A stretch of DNA of 64,000 nucleotides from Tethya wilhelma. Taxonomy: Eukaryota; Porifera; Demospongiae; Tethyida; Tethyidae. A program made the position numbers and the translations under genes. How positions within the stretch are numbered: the first letter of the stretch is position 1; each line of letters starts with the position of its first letter. The stretch lies in contig CAXIPT010000008.1 in NCBI GenBank assembly GCA_964030475.1, positions 2,294,141 through 2,358,140 of the forward strand, read 5' to 3'. The notes under the pieces were generated by a model. The model saw only the letters and a list, made by a program, of their open reading frames with translations, searched no databases and was not told the origin of the DNA. Below, piece by piece: positions 22,900 through 37,900 of the stretch.

Positions 22900-24170
22900 C
22901 CAAAGCTACAATGTGTGTCACTGTGTAACTCCCATGTCACTATAGCACTCTTGAATGTTCATTCAGTTTCTGATTGACATTGAGAATGATATTTTGTTGA
23001 GTGTACTGTGCTTCTGTGAGACATGGCTAAGTCCATCCCATGCAGCCTTCCCCAGTACTACACCTTGACCATGTTGTGTATGGATGTAACAGTGTCACAT
23101 GATAGCAAAGGTGGTGTATTGATGAGTGTTAGCAATACCCTGAGACCAGACACTGTGCTTCCATTTGTGAATTGAAGGTGTTGTGATTAGTGTGTTGTTA
23201 GCTAATAGTGTTAATCTGTAGATCTCCCACATTGGCAATACAGCAGCTTATTGCATTCAAATGGATTCGTAACTATCTACTGAATAGATCACAGTTTGTT
23301 GCTGTTGATAGAAATGAGTCTCATATATTGCTGGCTATTTCAGGAGTCCCTCAAGGGTATGTCCACTATTTTTGAGGATGCTGTGTCAATCTCAGGTGAC
23401 AGTGGTATTATTCTATTCGCAGATGATATTGCTTTGTACCCTGTCGTTAAATCTCTTAAGGTCTCTGTTCAACTAGATGTAAGCTCTGCGTCTGTATTCA
23501 TATCTAAGAAACATCTCCAATTCAATATCTGCAAGTATCGGTAAATGCTTATTTTGAGAAAAAGATTCCAGTCTCACAAGTCTCCTTATCAATGGTGCAC
23601 CTTTCACTAGAGTGTATGCATGAGTAACAGTACTTGGATGTCATCATCACCTCAACACTCACATGGAATCCACATATAGCCAATATTTGTACTAAAGCCA
23701 GGAAACTAATAGGACTTCTATACAGGTGCTTCTATGAGAACTTTACCTCTATAGTGCACTACTGAAGCTCTATCTTAGCTTCATTCAACCTTGTATAGAA
23801 TATGCTGTACTGTCTGGTCTCCATTTCACAAAACTGAGATTGCAGCTGTAGAGAAATATGTGATTCATGATCAAGTCCTGGGAGGTAGGCTATTGTCAAG
23901 GGCATCTCTACCCACTCTAGGTGGACACAGGCCTGTCTATGTGATATAAAGATTATCTATAATCTCACTGACATTCCTGAAGCACCGCTAGTGACCAGGC
24001 AACTCAACTATAATTGCAGATCTTCTAGTGATGTGAATTTCATTGTCCCAAGGTGTAGAACACTTTCTCATCAGAACACATTCCCATCTGCTATCAGTAT
24101 CTGGAACAGTCTTCCCAAGAATGTTTTCAAATGTGCTGTATGTGCGTGACTTTGTTTAGTTATATAGCTG
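22900..24170 (+). pseudogene. LINE (non-LTR retrotransposon) relic, CR1/jockey-like
   Basis: Scattered plus-strand remnants appear in the expected LINE order. An endonuclease fragment (VLCFCETWLSPSH) lies near 22995-23035. Reverse transcriptase pieces include WIRNYLLNRSQFVAVD, AISGVPQG and, after a deletion, GIILFADDIALYPV, which holds the catalytic FADD motif at about 23415-23445. A downstream thumb region contains FIQPCIEYAV. Part of RT between GVPQG and FADD is missing, and stops occur throughout. It is 5'-truncated and dead. The clade cannot be fixed by eye. Confidence 0.75.
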
Positions 24171-24214
24171 ATTGTCATGCACTTGTATATTATTACCATA
24201 TTCACTCAGGATAC

Positions 24215-24475
24215 ATTTGTGTTAAGCCTTCGCACTTTTTGTTCGTATCCTTGAAATAGTGCTAAATTTCTTATAAAAAAACAACAACAAAACCTCCAAT
24301 GCTTCACAAGATGGCGAAGTAGCTTAGTATAGATGTAACAAGCAGTAGACAGCCCTAATGGAAGAACACGAAACATATTAAACTTCAGTGGTCCGTGATC
24401 AGTGGATTCAGTGCACCAGGAGAACTTCAATGATCTATGTGGAGGTCCACATGGAGGTTCAGATTGAATGCAATA
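24215..24475 (-). pseudogene. DIRS-like retrotransposon reverse transcriptase fragment
   Basis: The minus-strand frame contains HGPLKFNMFRVLPLGLST followed by ACYIYTKLLRHLVKHWR. This matches the RT palm block FxVLPFGLSTAxxxFTKLLxPLVxxWR typical of DIRS-type elements. A frameshifted VDLHIDH piece precedes it. The YxDD catalytic block and RNase H are not present, so only about 85 codons survive. Confidence 0.6.
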
Positions 24476-25394
24476 AAGCAATCCTTATGCTAAACAACTA
24501 AAGAAATCAGATTCAAACCCTATACATAAACTCCTGGACTAAAAGAAATTGATTAACGTAACGTAAATCCAATTTAATTATAAACTACTGAGAGTGGGCT
24601 ACATATAAGTGGACATTTCCTCTAGCTAGAAGCTCCAATGAAACAAAAATGCCCTGATTATATATGTGCAGACAAATGCATAGAAAAAGGCAGAGGCAAA
24701 GCCAGAAACAGCAATTTGCAGCCATGCAGCACAATGCTTTTAACAAAATTAGAGGCATGTAAAATTTCACACCAAAAACTGGAATGCTCTCTAAGTCTGC
24801 CATATGTAACGTCGGCTTAAGCTTCTCCTAGCTCTGAAACTTGCAGAGTGAAATATTGGCAACAGCAATCCAAGGCTCAAAATCACAGTACTGGACACCA
24901 ACATGCAACAGGCACACAGCCATGAGTAAGCAATAATTAAAACAACACACAAATTTTTATTAATGACACAATTTTATATACCAAGTGCCAATTTACACAT
25001 CAACCACAAAAACATACAGTACAGATAAAAAATTGATGCTTTAGTGTGTTTCTAGTTTGTGAATATAAACATTTTTCCCTGAAGTTCTCAGCTGCAGACA
25101 ATGAACTTTACTTAAATGTTCAAATTTCATGTTGTAGTGAGAATAAAACACTGTTCAATGAGATTCTCAATTAAATTTTGATTTACCAAATGAACTTTTC
25201 TGAAGTTGTATGACTGAACTTGCATACTACTGTACAATATATCATATACATGTAGTGACCCAGCTATGGGCTTCAGCTGTGGTTATTGCATGATAGTGCG
25301 CTTATCCTGCATTCTTGTTGTTTAACTTGTTTTGTTTTTGTTTTCCTGCTCAAATAGAGGCTTTTAAGCAGCCTTCATGAGGGAGTCGACCACT
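24476..25394. other. Non-coding stretch
   Basis: AT-rich. Overlapping short ORFs on both strands at 24585-24820 are mirror shadows without motifs, and nothing else is recognised. Confidence 0.5.
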
Positions 25395-26215
25395 GGCGGA
25401 TGATCCTAAACACTGGGATCTGGCTGAGTTTCTGATTCTGCAAATTAGGGTCCCCTTGGTTGTGCTCGATTGAGATTTTTTCTGCTAAGCCTTTGCAACT
25501 GGCTCTCTACTTCGCTTTGCTTATACGCAAGTTGCCCACTTGTAGCCCTGTCCAGCAGGCATTGGCTTGGATCCACCAGGTGGGACTCACTGAGGAGTCA
25601 AGTATTTTACTGAGAGTTCTGTTGTCGAGGAGATGGTTGCTGCGTCCAAGTGGGTCCAGGTGTATAAGACAACCAAGAAGGAGCTCATCATACCTGCCAT
25701 ATTCAAAGATCTGGTCGAGTGGTTTGTGGGCCCCGATGGTGGCCTGTCTAATGTCCGTACTATCGCCATGTGCCAGTTGGAGTTAGCTGGATTGTTTTGT
25801 TGAAATCAGCTCTGAAGGAATAAGATGTCTGCATCACCCAATGAGCATGCAGAACTCTTCATTGAGTCAAGCAAAACTGATCAGTACCGTGATGGAGTGT
25901 GGATGGTGGTAGCCTGTACACTGGAGTCTACCTGCCCTGTGGCTATGCAGGAGCATTACATGCAGATGTGTGCTTGTGTCGGTCCACAGGATCTCCCTCT
26001 GTTTAGGGGTCTCGTTAACACTACGGAGGGGTCCAAGCTCAGGAAATCTGGTGGTATCAGCTACACACGAATTAGGGTAAAGCTCTACCTGCTGGGGCTG
26101 AATGGTAAGCAGTTTTGCTTCCCCAGCACAAGAGCTGGAGGCATCTCAATGCTATAGGGTGCCGGATAGACTGCTACGGTTTGTGGTGCAACATGAAGGA
26201 TTCCCTACAGACTGT
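25395..26215 (+). pseudogene. Tyrosine recombinase relic (DIRS/Crypton type)
   Basis: Plus-strand blocks with frameshifts between them are ALAWIHQVGLTEESSIL (core-binding N-terminal helix region), KWVQVYKTTKKELIIPAIFK, GGLSNVRTIAMCQLELAGL, FIESSKTDQYRDGVW (beta-strand with the catalytic Lys), LPLFRGLVNTTEGSKLR and ISYTRIRVKLYLLGLNGK, then PSTRAGG. The last block corresponds to the HxxR box, with His replaced by Pro while Arg remains. The first catalytic Arg region (AGFLRxxEL in relatives) reads AGLFC, TGA, NQL, TGA, RNK here. The final Tyr is not identifiable. The domain is therefore inactive. It lies next to the opposite-strand DIRS-like RT fragment and may be a separate insertion. Confidence 0.8.
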
Positions 26216-28914
26216 CCATTTCCAAGCGGCTTGAAATTTAGTAATGTATAACACTTTCTTTGTCATTCTCGCCCACCACTCATCTAATTGTAATTGGCAT
26301 GCTGGATGACTTATGGCAGAGAAGTTTTTCTGTTGTTTGAATGCATTGAATACTAGCTCGTCAAGTTGTCAATATCTCTGTATGCATGCTGCATGTGTTG
26401 GATCTGTTGCATGTTGTTAGTTGGTGTCTGAGTGGAGCTGGGATTGGCATATGTCTGGAGTAGGTATCTTGGCAGGAGCCAGTTGTAGTGAGCATGCATG
26501 GTTCAGAGGTTTGTAAAGGCGGCAACTACTGCATCCAAGCTTATAATAATTAAGCCTTGAGACTTGATGGGGGCTGCAATTGACCATAATATAGTTGTTT
26601 TCATCCCTGATTCATTTGCTAATTTTGTTTGTTTTGGAGTTGTTTCTCTCTTGGGTAATGGACTGACTCCCTATAGTTAAATTGTTCAGACTAAAAATAA
26701 TTTTATCATAATATTATAACATATGCTCTCACCATTGTATGGGGATATGTTTATCATTTCCAAAATTTTAATTAAAGATATTTTCATGAATATTCAAAAT
26801 GAGATTGGTCATTACGGCTGCAGGTTGGTACCTAGATCCATGGTTGCAATTGGTGGAGACGAGCCAAATAATCACGCTAGACTCATCTGCAGTGTCATTA
26901 CTGTATGGCTGGGTCGCATTATTGCTGTGAACCTTGCTCACTTATATCCGGGTCTTCCCCTCTATTTTCCTGTAAAATAGGTTTGGTGTATTTTCGCTGA
27001 GTGTGCTGGCCACACACTCTAAATCATGTTTCTCATTGTTAGCTGGCCAGTTATTATTAATTAGTGCAAGATTTATGTCCCTTTTGTGTTCAACTGTTCT
27101 GGTCCTGTCTTGCTCATTTGTATTCCTATAGCAGTCTCTTCTTTTTTTATCTTTTTTTTGTTGTTGTTGTTCAGATTATCAGCTATTTGAGATAAAGTAG
27201 AACCTCCGATACGGTGTACCCTCCGAGATAGGGATACTGTATTATACACCTCCCAACAAAGTACAATTCAAGCATTCCAATTCCCTATTGCAGCATTATA
27301 CATACAGAGCCTCCAAGAAGATGACAACCTCTACAAAGGACAAACAAGCTGAATTTATATTGTCCCTAAAGTGTCCTTTGTTTAGAAGTTTCACTGTATT
27401 ATAACCTCTTTCATTGCAGCGCACAGTTTCTGGCCACCACCAATACTTGGGCTTATTGTAATTGGCATGCTGCATGACATCACTGAATATAGATATTTTG
27501 TGTGGTCAAAAAGATGGCATTGCTACTAAACTCTCACTATAGAGTCCCAAATAATGGTAATCTCTAGAAAATTGCTGGCTCATAAGGTTTCTAAGTCACT
27601 CCAGGAGCTGAAGAGGTTCACTGGGCAGGGTACATTGTGGTTGTGTGTGTGGTGTGTTGAGACTGTCCCTGCTCCGTCATAATGATTCATGATACCAGTT
27701 GTTTGTGATTCTGTTGCTGCTTGTTGCATGGGTGTGTGTGGATGGCACACGTGGTTCATGGGCTATACATGAGAGCTCCGAGTTTCATAATTGTACAAGC
27801 TACAAGCTTGCTTATAAGACCATCAAATAATTATATTAATAGCTTGAATGTCAATGATGATTCACAGTTATACGTTAATCACAAGTACAAGACGGAAACT
27901 AACACCAGCTTGTATTATGACCTACATCTACTCATATATTCTTCCACATCTTCAGTTTGAGTTAGTGGCCTAATTGTTGAACCTGGATAAGAACATAAAA
28001 TTGATACTTATACTGTGTGTGAAATACCTACACACATACAGCAGGGGTTGCTTAACAATGCTAAAGTAATGAAGGCACTGATGGGCAATGGTTCGTAACT
28101 CTTGCCGCACTCAGCTATATATAGCATGCATAACTAAACATGCATAGTGTACATGTATCAAAGGAAATCATCAGTATTGGGACTAGTGCAACCAGGTCCA
28201 AGTAAGCAGTTTAGGTGTCATGATAATGAGTGAGGAAACACTAGTGCTCGTTTTACATTTTTATTACTACACAACCAATTCAGGAGCCATGCTGTGCATA
28301 CAACTGAAAAACATACCGTAATGCTGCTTTGTTTTGCACGTGCTTTAATAGGACTCTAGAATAGAAATCTAGAAAAGGATGGACTGGAACAGACAAAAAT
28401 CTTGTTTGCAATGGGAATTTAGTGACATTTTTCCTGAATTAGTTCCTACCAATGATTATAGTGACTAGCTCATTCAAGATGTGCAAGCACTTCAGCTGAG
28501 CTAATATTTTGCTATTTTGCTGGTTGTTTTTCGTGGATTGAGCCTCACTAACTCCTGAATATAAACATTAGCCATGCAATAACTACATGTATACTGAGCA
28601 AAACTGAAACTCCATCAGTGCATATATCAGATGGAATTTCCAAGTTTTCCAGAGACTATGATACTGCCTGTCTTTTGCTGGCCACACTGAGTAGCTATTC
28701 ATGTAAAACTTTGATTGATCTAAAAGTATAAATCTGTGAGACCTATTAAACTGTTACTACTTATGTTGCCTATAGTTATCTTGTAGGTATTTATTGTAAG
28801 ACTCGTATACATGAACATTTAGCAGCAGTGCATGCACAAATTGTTAATGCACTACTTTGAGTATGCCAAGTTGTGCAATAGCAGTGCCTTCATTTATTTC
28901 TGTTATTTATATTT
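26216..28914. other. Non-coding stretch between the graveyard and UTP14
   Basis: Stops are frequent on both strands. The 85-codon ORF at 26723 and 79-codon ORF at 27721 show no conserved motif or splice support. Around 27185-27400 there is a possible decayed element (AGAACCTCCGATACGG, CTCCGAGATAGGG). No gene is supported. Confidence 0.5.
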
Positions 28915-31900
28915 TCAATGATGGTTCTTTAAGCAATCAAACAAGACTGGAATGGTTGCTAGACTACCTGAAGAGTAAATCTTGAGTGCAGTACTACACA
29001 TAAGCAGGGAGATACAATGGACACAGTAGTGATGTAACCCTTAATCACACACAAAAAAAATCATGTGACTCTTGATTTTTTGCCATTTTTGTTACACTTT
29101 GGCATCTTTACACTTAATACATTGTACATACCTGTTGCAACATTGATGGTGGGTTTGATATTTTGGTGAAATATTGATTCTGTGTTCCAATTTCGACCGA
29201 TTGGTAAAGACATCATACTTTCAAATTGCTTTTTAGTACTATACGGCCATGGAACAGTACTAACCTAGATTTGAAAACAAAGAACAATAGGGTAGTTATT
29301 GTCAGGAGCTTATGAGCAACGCTCATAAGCTCCTGTTATTGTTGACCAATTCGATAAGGGTCACCATACATGTCTTTCAAAACTTTGCATACCAGCGCAA
29401 GTGGCTAATATTTTTCAATACATTCACGAGTAAATAATGTAACAACCGTTTCTTATGTATATTTCCATGATAAGTAAATAATGTAGAAAAATGTTTTCGT
29501 GTTTTCATTTTTCGTGGTAACCTTGAACTGCAAAATATAAATAACAGCGAAATTTTCAGCATTTACGGTAGATTTTATTTGATTAGCTACATATCTTAGG
29601 CAATAAAATATAGATAATGGTATAGCTATAGCAGCTTACAATATCACCGATCTATTTCATATTCACCAAATTACAATAGCTACTAATTAAGCTGACTGTA
29701 AATTTTGAATGTATCACTCTAGTGCAGTCATGTGCTGCTCCAGTTCTATTGTGGCTACTACCTATCACACTAAAGTCAATAGTCTTCCAAACAACTGAGA
29801 CACTCTCTTTGTTAACAATCTGTCCGCAAATGCAAAGGTTAAACAAAGTTGTGTGACATATGATTGCACAGGTGCAATATACAGCTCACGTGAGTACTAG
29901 CATGGGTTAAATTAAAGCTATAACTACCATATAGCGGGTAAATTTGACGAAATTAAAATTTGGCAAATTCGTATTTTAGCATGATTGGTGATTTTAAATT
30001 TGGTGAATTAATTCTGCCTGCTGCTTTGATTAAATGTGCGCATGTGTGCGTATAAAACTGTTTGGGCAATTTTTAATTTGGCAGTTTACAGAATAATTCA
30101 GCAATTTGTCAAATTTACCCACTATTATTATGGTAAGTACATAAATTGTACACTTACCATGTGCTTTTCAGTTTTTCTATCTTGGCAGTTAGTAACAGTG
30201 ACATTTCTTCTTTTCCTTCTTTCTTTGAGCAAGGCCTCATTTTTAATTTTCTTATTGGTGCGTTTTCTTGCATTTTTTACCGCAACACTGCTCCATGACC
30301 CCCAGCCTGTTAAATAAACAAACAAAGCAATAACACACATTAATATAAATCTGTTAATTTAAAACAAACCAGGAACTGCAAAATTAGTTTGATCGATTTT
30401 CTCTTCTTCCTTGTCCAATAAAAACTCAGCTGTAACATCATCACCGGCAAAAGCATCCAATCGACTAGAATCATCATCAGGTTTTGAGCAATGCAGGGTT
30501 GTAAAGTCTGCACCACTATTCTTTGTAGTCACAGTGAGAGGAATTGAGTTCGATGATGGATGCAAAGTAGGTTTATTCTTACAAGTTTCTAGTCAACACA
30601 AATATAGAGCAATAACGTAAGTAAATGTCAGAAAAACTATAGTAACAACCAAACAACTGGACTTTTATTATGAGTGCAGTTTTCATCAAAAATTAGATCA
30701 GTTATGGCTTTAAAGCTTAAAGCATTTTTGTGTACAATATACCTATGGCACAATGTAAATTCATTTTTAGGTACATGTAACACTATGTAGTACAAATCTG
30801 GAAATTTTGCAGATAAATCGAAGGCAGTACAAAAGTTTCAGAGATTGTATGCATGGGCATATCTCGCATATGTTTGACTACAAAAAGTTAGCACTTTGAC
30901 CTTACTTTAACTGGCTCCTCGACACAAATTAGTTTGTCACTAGTTACCAGCTGCATATTTAGTTGGAAAAAAGTTGCTTGGTTAGTGTACCTAGGACTTT
31001 TCCACAGCATACGTGTACATGTAATTCACAATATTATGGTATACGTCACAGCCAAAAAAGTGTAACAAACTGCATAAGGATTTTACTGTAAGGTCAATGT
31101 GGAAAGACAATAGGTCAAAATCCACTAAAATTATTTTTTCTTTGTACAATGCTTTGCCAAGTTTTCCAGTTATATGATTGCAGGTCTGTCAATAGGTGTG
31201 AACTAGAAGTTAGTTAACTCATGCTTCAACCATTAATAGCTAGAAATTTTCAAGGAATAAAATTTTCGCGGAAAAGCGATTGGCCAACTTTTCGTGATTT
31301 AATTTTCGAGGATCGAGCAGCCCCACCCATATATTGCAATGCGATCCTGAAAATTTCGTGGATTGGCGACGATCCACAAAAACAGTGAAATTTATACTCC
31401 TTGAAAATTTCTAGCTATACGGTACTTCAGTTGGATTTGACAAAAATGTTTGGAGGACAATTACACACAGGTTATAAAATATGTATTCCAGCACAAAGTG
31501 TACATAGATACCGTAAACGTGGAAATGTTGGTGGTCATTTAATTTGGCGATTTTGGTCTGGCTGCCTCCAACAAAAATATTGGCGGCTTTAAATTTGGCG
31601 GTCATTGACTAAACAATTGCAGAATTATATGTATGATGAAATATTGGCGGTGCATTAAATTTGGCGATTTCCGAGCTGACCGCAAAATGGCCAAATTTAA
31701 TGTACCGCCAATATTTCCACGTTTATGGTATATTATTTCATACTTGAATTGAGCCATGGATTACTAGCATCACATGGCTGATCAGCAACACACTCATCTT
31801 CAGATTCTGACTTTGAAATTTCACTGGATAAACAAGAACATAATGATTACTATGTTGATCAAGCTTTACGATAGAGTGAGTGAATAAACAAAAGCAATTA

Positions 31901-34900
31901 ACTTTGCTAATTCTTGGACTATGAACAAAATAAATGAGTGTACTTGAACATATGTTGTTGGAAGAGTGTACACTTTGCAATGAACTGTGAGGAACAAACT
32001 GTGTGCTTGAGACTACTGTATAGGGGGAAATTTTCGGGGTTGTAAATTTTCGTGAAAAGCCTAGACCGCGCTTCTGAAGAAAATATTCGTGGTTTTAATT
32101 TTCATGACTCCAGTATCTCCAACTAAGAGCGCTTCAAGGTCTTGTGACAGTTTATCTGCTTTGGTATACATGTAGAATACTATTCTAGCTAGATACTAGC
32201 TATTTAGACTGCAAACTTTTTGAAAAGACGGGCAAGAGACAGAGAACTGAAGTGTGCTCTTGGTGAGTATTGTGACCTTTGACCTCAGAAATATTTTCAT
32301 GGGAGGGAAAATTTTGTGACTCAGGGGTTAGTCACGAAAATAATGAAAATTTGCACCCCACGGCAATTTCCCACTATACGGTATTAGTGGATACAAGCGT
32401 ATAATAATATAGTAGTGAGATTTGAACAATAATTTATTGTCAGTGTAGTGCAGCTTAAGTTATTCTTACCTACTACTGCTGTAGGTATCCTGGTCATACT
32501 TCTGTTTAAGCTGAGTCTTGGTGTGATGATGTGCAGACAAAGCTTGCTGTGTCTACATCACAAAAACAACAAACAAAGATATAGCAATATACAGTCAGTT
32601 CAAAATAGCCACATACTGCAGGGTCTCTGTTCTTTCTCATCAGCTGTTTCTTTGCCCATTTGCCTCCAGTTCCATGTTTCAATGTCATCCTTTCCTGTGA
32701 TACACAATAAACAATATATATATCTTCCCAAAAATTAATATTATGCTACGTTGTCACACTGCTCTACATCACACATGCACATAACACGGATATTGAAGTG
32801 CTAGTGTCCTAAAATGGTGGTGGTAACCTTGGTAGTGTTGAAAAAGTTGCTCTAATGTGCTCTAACTTCAACTCTACACTAATAATTTTAACCGTAACCA
32901 CCTGAATTTAGCTTCTAAAATAACTATTGATGATGCAAGACAGGGTTCTAACTTTTCTTACTTCATATATTCACTAAGTTTATTTTTATAAATCAGATTA
33001 AGCAGATAAGATGGTTAATAATCATTCATCTTTGATATAAAGTTTTGGCTTGATTCATGGTACAGTGTTATCACAATACATAACTTCTAATTGGTGAGCC
33101 CTAAGACAAAACACTCAGCACAAACCTGGCTCATATTTGTAATTAATTTTATTAACTACAAAAACATGTGTTTAGTCAAATCATCCCCAAGTACAAGCCG
33201 GACAGTGAGTACCATGTCTTCTCTCCTTCCCTTTGTAATGTAAGTTGTATGCTACAGTAACTTTGTGAAGCATTTTTTTGATTTAGTGCAGTTACTGGTA
33301 GGTTAGGCAGAAAGCGGGAGCTATGGTACAATTCAAAGAGTGGCTGAACAATATGTATCACTTAAGATATAAGGAATGCTGTCCACATACTTTCTATTAT
33401 AAAAGTTAATCATTTACCAATGGCAACATTCAACTTTATCAACAATCTTTACCAACAGAATCAGAAAACTCTAAAACTACTCTCGATCAACAGTACTGAC
33501 ATCATTTTGATTCAGCCAAAGAGCTAGTTTTTGTACTACTCCATTGATAGAACCGAACTTGCTCAAAATTGAAAGTTAACATTGCTTAGATAGCTCGGCA
33601 AATTATAATGTGACCATGCCTACTAATGTGAATGTCAATAAAAATACAACCCTTTCTAGGATAATTGCTTCCATTATATAAGGCCTTCAAACACTGGAAA
33701 AACTCCATAGTTTGACCAGTTTAGTACACAACTGTTAGTACACAACTTTTGCCAACCACTGATTGTGTACAATATAATACAATGGTCATCATGTGATTGG
33801 TCTATTCATGTCTTGTGGACACTCACAAACTAAGTAATATACATAATATATTACTTGCATGGCTTCTTGAATTATTTCACCATGCACATAAACTCTCTGT
33901 ATACTGATACTGTGACACTACAAACAATTATCACGTACCAATGCTCTTAGTCTTTCAGCTTTGACTTCATCAATTTCATTGGATAAAGCCTTGCGAGATC
34001 TTCGTTGTGCTCTACGAAAACTACAATTATAAAGACACATATATTGCATACTCTACACAGGTTGAGTGTGTTAATTTAGGGTACATATAGATGTACAGAC
34101 TAGAATTTATATTTCACACCTTTTGCTCTTTATCTTCTTAATTCTTTTGCACTTTTTTCCGTAATATGACATCAACGCTCTTAACTTCTTCTGTTCATTG
34201 CTATGTTCTATAGCCTGATCATAAACAACTATATAATTGAATGAAAAACAACTACACACACATAACATAATAACATGTGATGTAGCCTTGTTTCTTTAGA
34301 GAAAGAAAGGAAAATTAAACTGCAGAGTGAAGGCCTTGATACAAGGCTACTTGGGGTGCATGTCAAATGTTAGTTCTATTAGGCTAATCACCTCTACTTC
34401 ATGCATGATGTACTATGCTTGTAAAAGCACTGCTGTCAGAGTATTTTAGTCATGATTGTTTGTGAACTAAAAACTTATATACTATGTTGGACAAATGCAA
34501 TGTTCAATAACACAAAATTAAAACAATGAAGGCACCCATTGTGCACATGCAAGCCTCGGTGCAGTAATGTAGCATGCAAAACTAAACATGTAACATTGTG
34601 AATTAAAGAAGGCCGTGAGCATTGGACTATGCAGTTAGACAGTGCATGTGTACACTACGTGTGTTGGACCGATGGGTGTGGCCTCGTAGTCTAAGTGCTT
34701 GAAGAAGCACAGAAGCCTGAAATATCAGCAAACAAAGTGTTTTGCATAAATATATCTATAAGATCACTAAGATTCATGAATGTATGTGTAATCAATTTTG
34801 TCGCTAGAGCTGCCTTTCTTGAGATTTTGATGGAACAGACATACAGACAGACAGACAACATGACTACTGTAGCCCTCAGCACATGCTATGCACGCGTTGA

Positions 34901-37900
34901 GACTTAATAACAATTGCTGCAGTCACCAAGGAATAGTCACTACATAGCTGGAAGTTTTCAGAATAACTTTTGTCGATCGCTGGCTATCTAGGAAAATTTA
35001 CCTGTGAAAGTTTAGGGTTGCATTGCTAGCACTATGTCAATGGGGAAGAACTGCTCGATCCTTAAAAAAAAAAAGTTGTGGAAAGCTAATGTGTTTTGGT
35101 ACAAAATTTAGTCTTTGAAAATTTCCAGCCATACGTTATGCAACAAAGGCTCTTAGTAGTTGAAAATAATAATATTTTTGTACAAACCTTGTCTAACTCT
35201 TTCTTGGTTAGTGCCTTCTTCTCTTCTTCACTTATTAAGTGATCAGATCTTTTATTGACTTTTACACCATCCACTATTTTTGATATCTCAACTTCAAACA
35301 AAGACATAGGCTAAGCAAGGAATTAGATAAGATAGTCTCAAAATTATACCAATATATACAACTAATGCTAACTTCAAACGATTCAGTCTTTGCAGTAAGT
35401 GAAACTTCAGGAATGGCTTCTTCTTGAAGTGGAAAGGATAAGTGATCAGCCTGAAAGCATGAACAAACACAATAAATACAAAAGGAAATATTTAAAATCA
35501 GGCAATTGCTCACTTCTCGGTTATGTTTCACAATTGGAGCCCACTTGCTAACTTGTTTAGAACTTTCTCGATATGCAACAGTTCTCTGGATCTGAAATCA
35601 AAGGGAAATATAACTGAACATTGCAATATTATTGTATATCCAGTTGCTATATTGGTAAATTAAATTTGACAATCATGCATTATGTTCATGTCAAGGTAAT
35701 CATAAATATTACAAGTAACCTCATCAGCATGAATTTTAGACACAGGTAGATCTAGTGGTTGTCTCTTCTCATTAACACTTTTTATTCGTTTCTTAAGGGA
35801 TTCCAATCCATGCTGACTATCCTCCAGTTCATCCAAAAGATCATCAACATATATTCCTTTGACAGCTGAAACTACCAAATAAAATAAAATTATAGTACAA
35901 TAGTGTTCATATGTGGGTAAAATAACAATGAAAACCTACCCTTTGGTTGTTCAGTAAGATGATACTCTGAAATAAGAGCACTAACTTCGCTTCTATGTTT
36001 AGTTCGTCTACAAATAAATAAATAGTAGACCTGTAAATACTGGTGAATTTTTTTTCAAATTAAGTATAGCATGTGTGCATGTTTTAAGGTAATGTGATAG
36101 ATTAAACAGAAAAATTTAAAACCTCCATAATTATGCTAAAAGCTAATTTGCAAAAAATTTTAATGCTTGCCAATTACCCGAAATACAGTGATATATACCT
36201 CTAACAAAAGTCTACTAGCTTCTTAGCCAACATTGCCCTGAAGGGTATTTTCTGGGCCACTTCTGGCCACTACTAATGACAACCTTTACATCCTGCTACT
36301 AGAAGTGGGCATGTTTCAAGCCAACTAGTTCAACTATGGGGTTGACAGTTCCAGTTAGTCCACAGAATATATATGTAGAGCACATATGATGAATATATGT
36401 CTTGTCAGGCCAGTGTTTCCTTTCAAAAAATGAGATGCTAGTGGAGAAAGAAATTCAGCCTACACAGTGATTAAGGGATTCTCTTCTCAAGGGCGAGGTT
36501 TTGCATAAAGCCTTCCTAGAGCCATGAAATTAGATGGTTAACACTGACAATGAAAGATGGCACATTTGAACATGGAACATAACTTTGGCCATCACAAATC
36601 ACAACAAGGAAAAAGTTTTTCTAAAGTTCTCATTTAAAACATCATATTCTAGTTGCAAGACATGGAGTAATTCTGTCTACAGAAGGCTAGAAGCAGTGCT
36701 AGTACCTTCTGATATTTTTATTGACCTTCAAACCTACTACTTAGATATAAGCACTGTATTAGGCAATAAGGAAAATTACATGGATACAGCAGATCAGCAG
36801 CATTGACTGAGGTGGATAACATATTAGTAGGCTTTGCTGGGTCTTTAGGTCCTTAGGCTAAGTTAATACTTACTGTATAGGTTTCATGGAGCAATAATTT
36901 CATGAATATCATGATTGGACCATACATTATGAAATTTTCTACATATGAGATTGTGATTCACAAAAAGAAAACACTGATGAGAGCTAGGCTTTAAACCATC
37001 CAGACCTACAATTCAGCATGTAGATACCAGACAGACTGGCTACAGAGACAAGCTTGAGACATGCATCTCACAATGCAAACAATCAACTTCATTGGTATTT
37101 GCATACTACTAACACATTTTTATGGTATATATAACGTGAAGAAATGTGGAAACTGAGGGCAAAACGTATATTTCCCTCAATTTTCCCCATCACATTACCC
37201 AGCGTGCCGTTCAAGACTCTGAAACGATACTCTAGCACTTCAATGTAACTTCAGAAATGTTAGAGTTGCTTTCCCTCGATATATTCGTTCTCTGTTTCAA
37301 GACTGAACTCTAGCACTGGGATACAAGCATTATAGAACATGCCTGTTGATGGGCAATATTGAAATGCTCCGCCCTCAGGCTTATTCAATATTACCTTGTG
37401 TATTTCCGATAATACCCTAGGAGGCATGTTCTAACATATACATACATACCTCTTCTTGCCTAGAGTGGAAACAGTTTTGATTAGTTTATCATGAGCTTCA
37501 GCATCATCAATCTATAAGTAAGAAATTAAACTCAGTGGATACATTAGGTATTTGTGGCCAGATGAGCATATTAATAGATAATAGAATTCCTCCTATAATG
37601 GTTATCAGAATAGCTGGAACTCTACACTACTACTGTATTATATTTAGCAACAAAAATCAATGCACAGTGGCTGATAACTGTTGTGGCTATCAGAAAAAAA
37701 AATCCTGTAAGTTAATTAGGTAATTCTGGTACACAGAAAACCAGATATCTGATTGTCAAGTATGTTAGCATGAGGCATGTAACCTTGCAGGGCTAAAATT
37801 TGGAAATAAAAGCTAATTAAGTGAATTCTGAAGCTTGTTTTCCAAATTGACTGCTCTAACTTCTCTGGCAACTGTCATACGTTACATTGTGGTAACTAAC

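Noticed and set aside
28915..29060. Longer alternative last exon of UTP14 from 29060 reading into the same stop
   Set aside because: It is open and in phase, but its residues (HHYCVHCISLLMCS) do not resemble the basic UTP14 tail. The shorter exon is kept as tentative.
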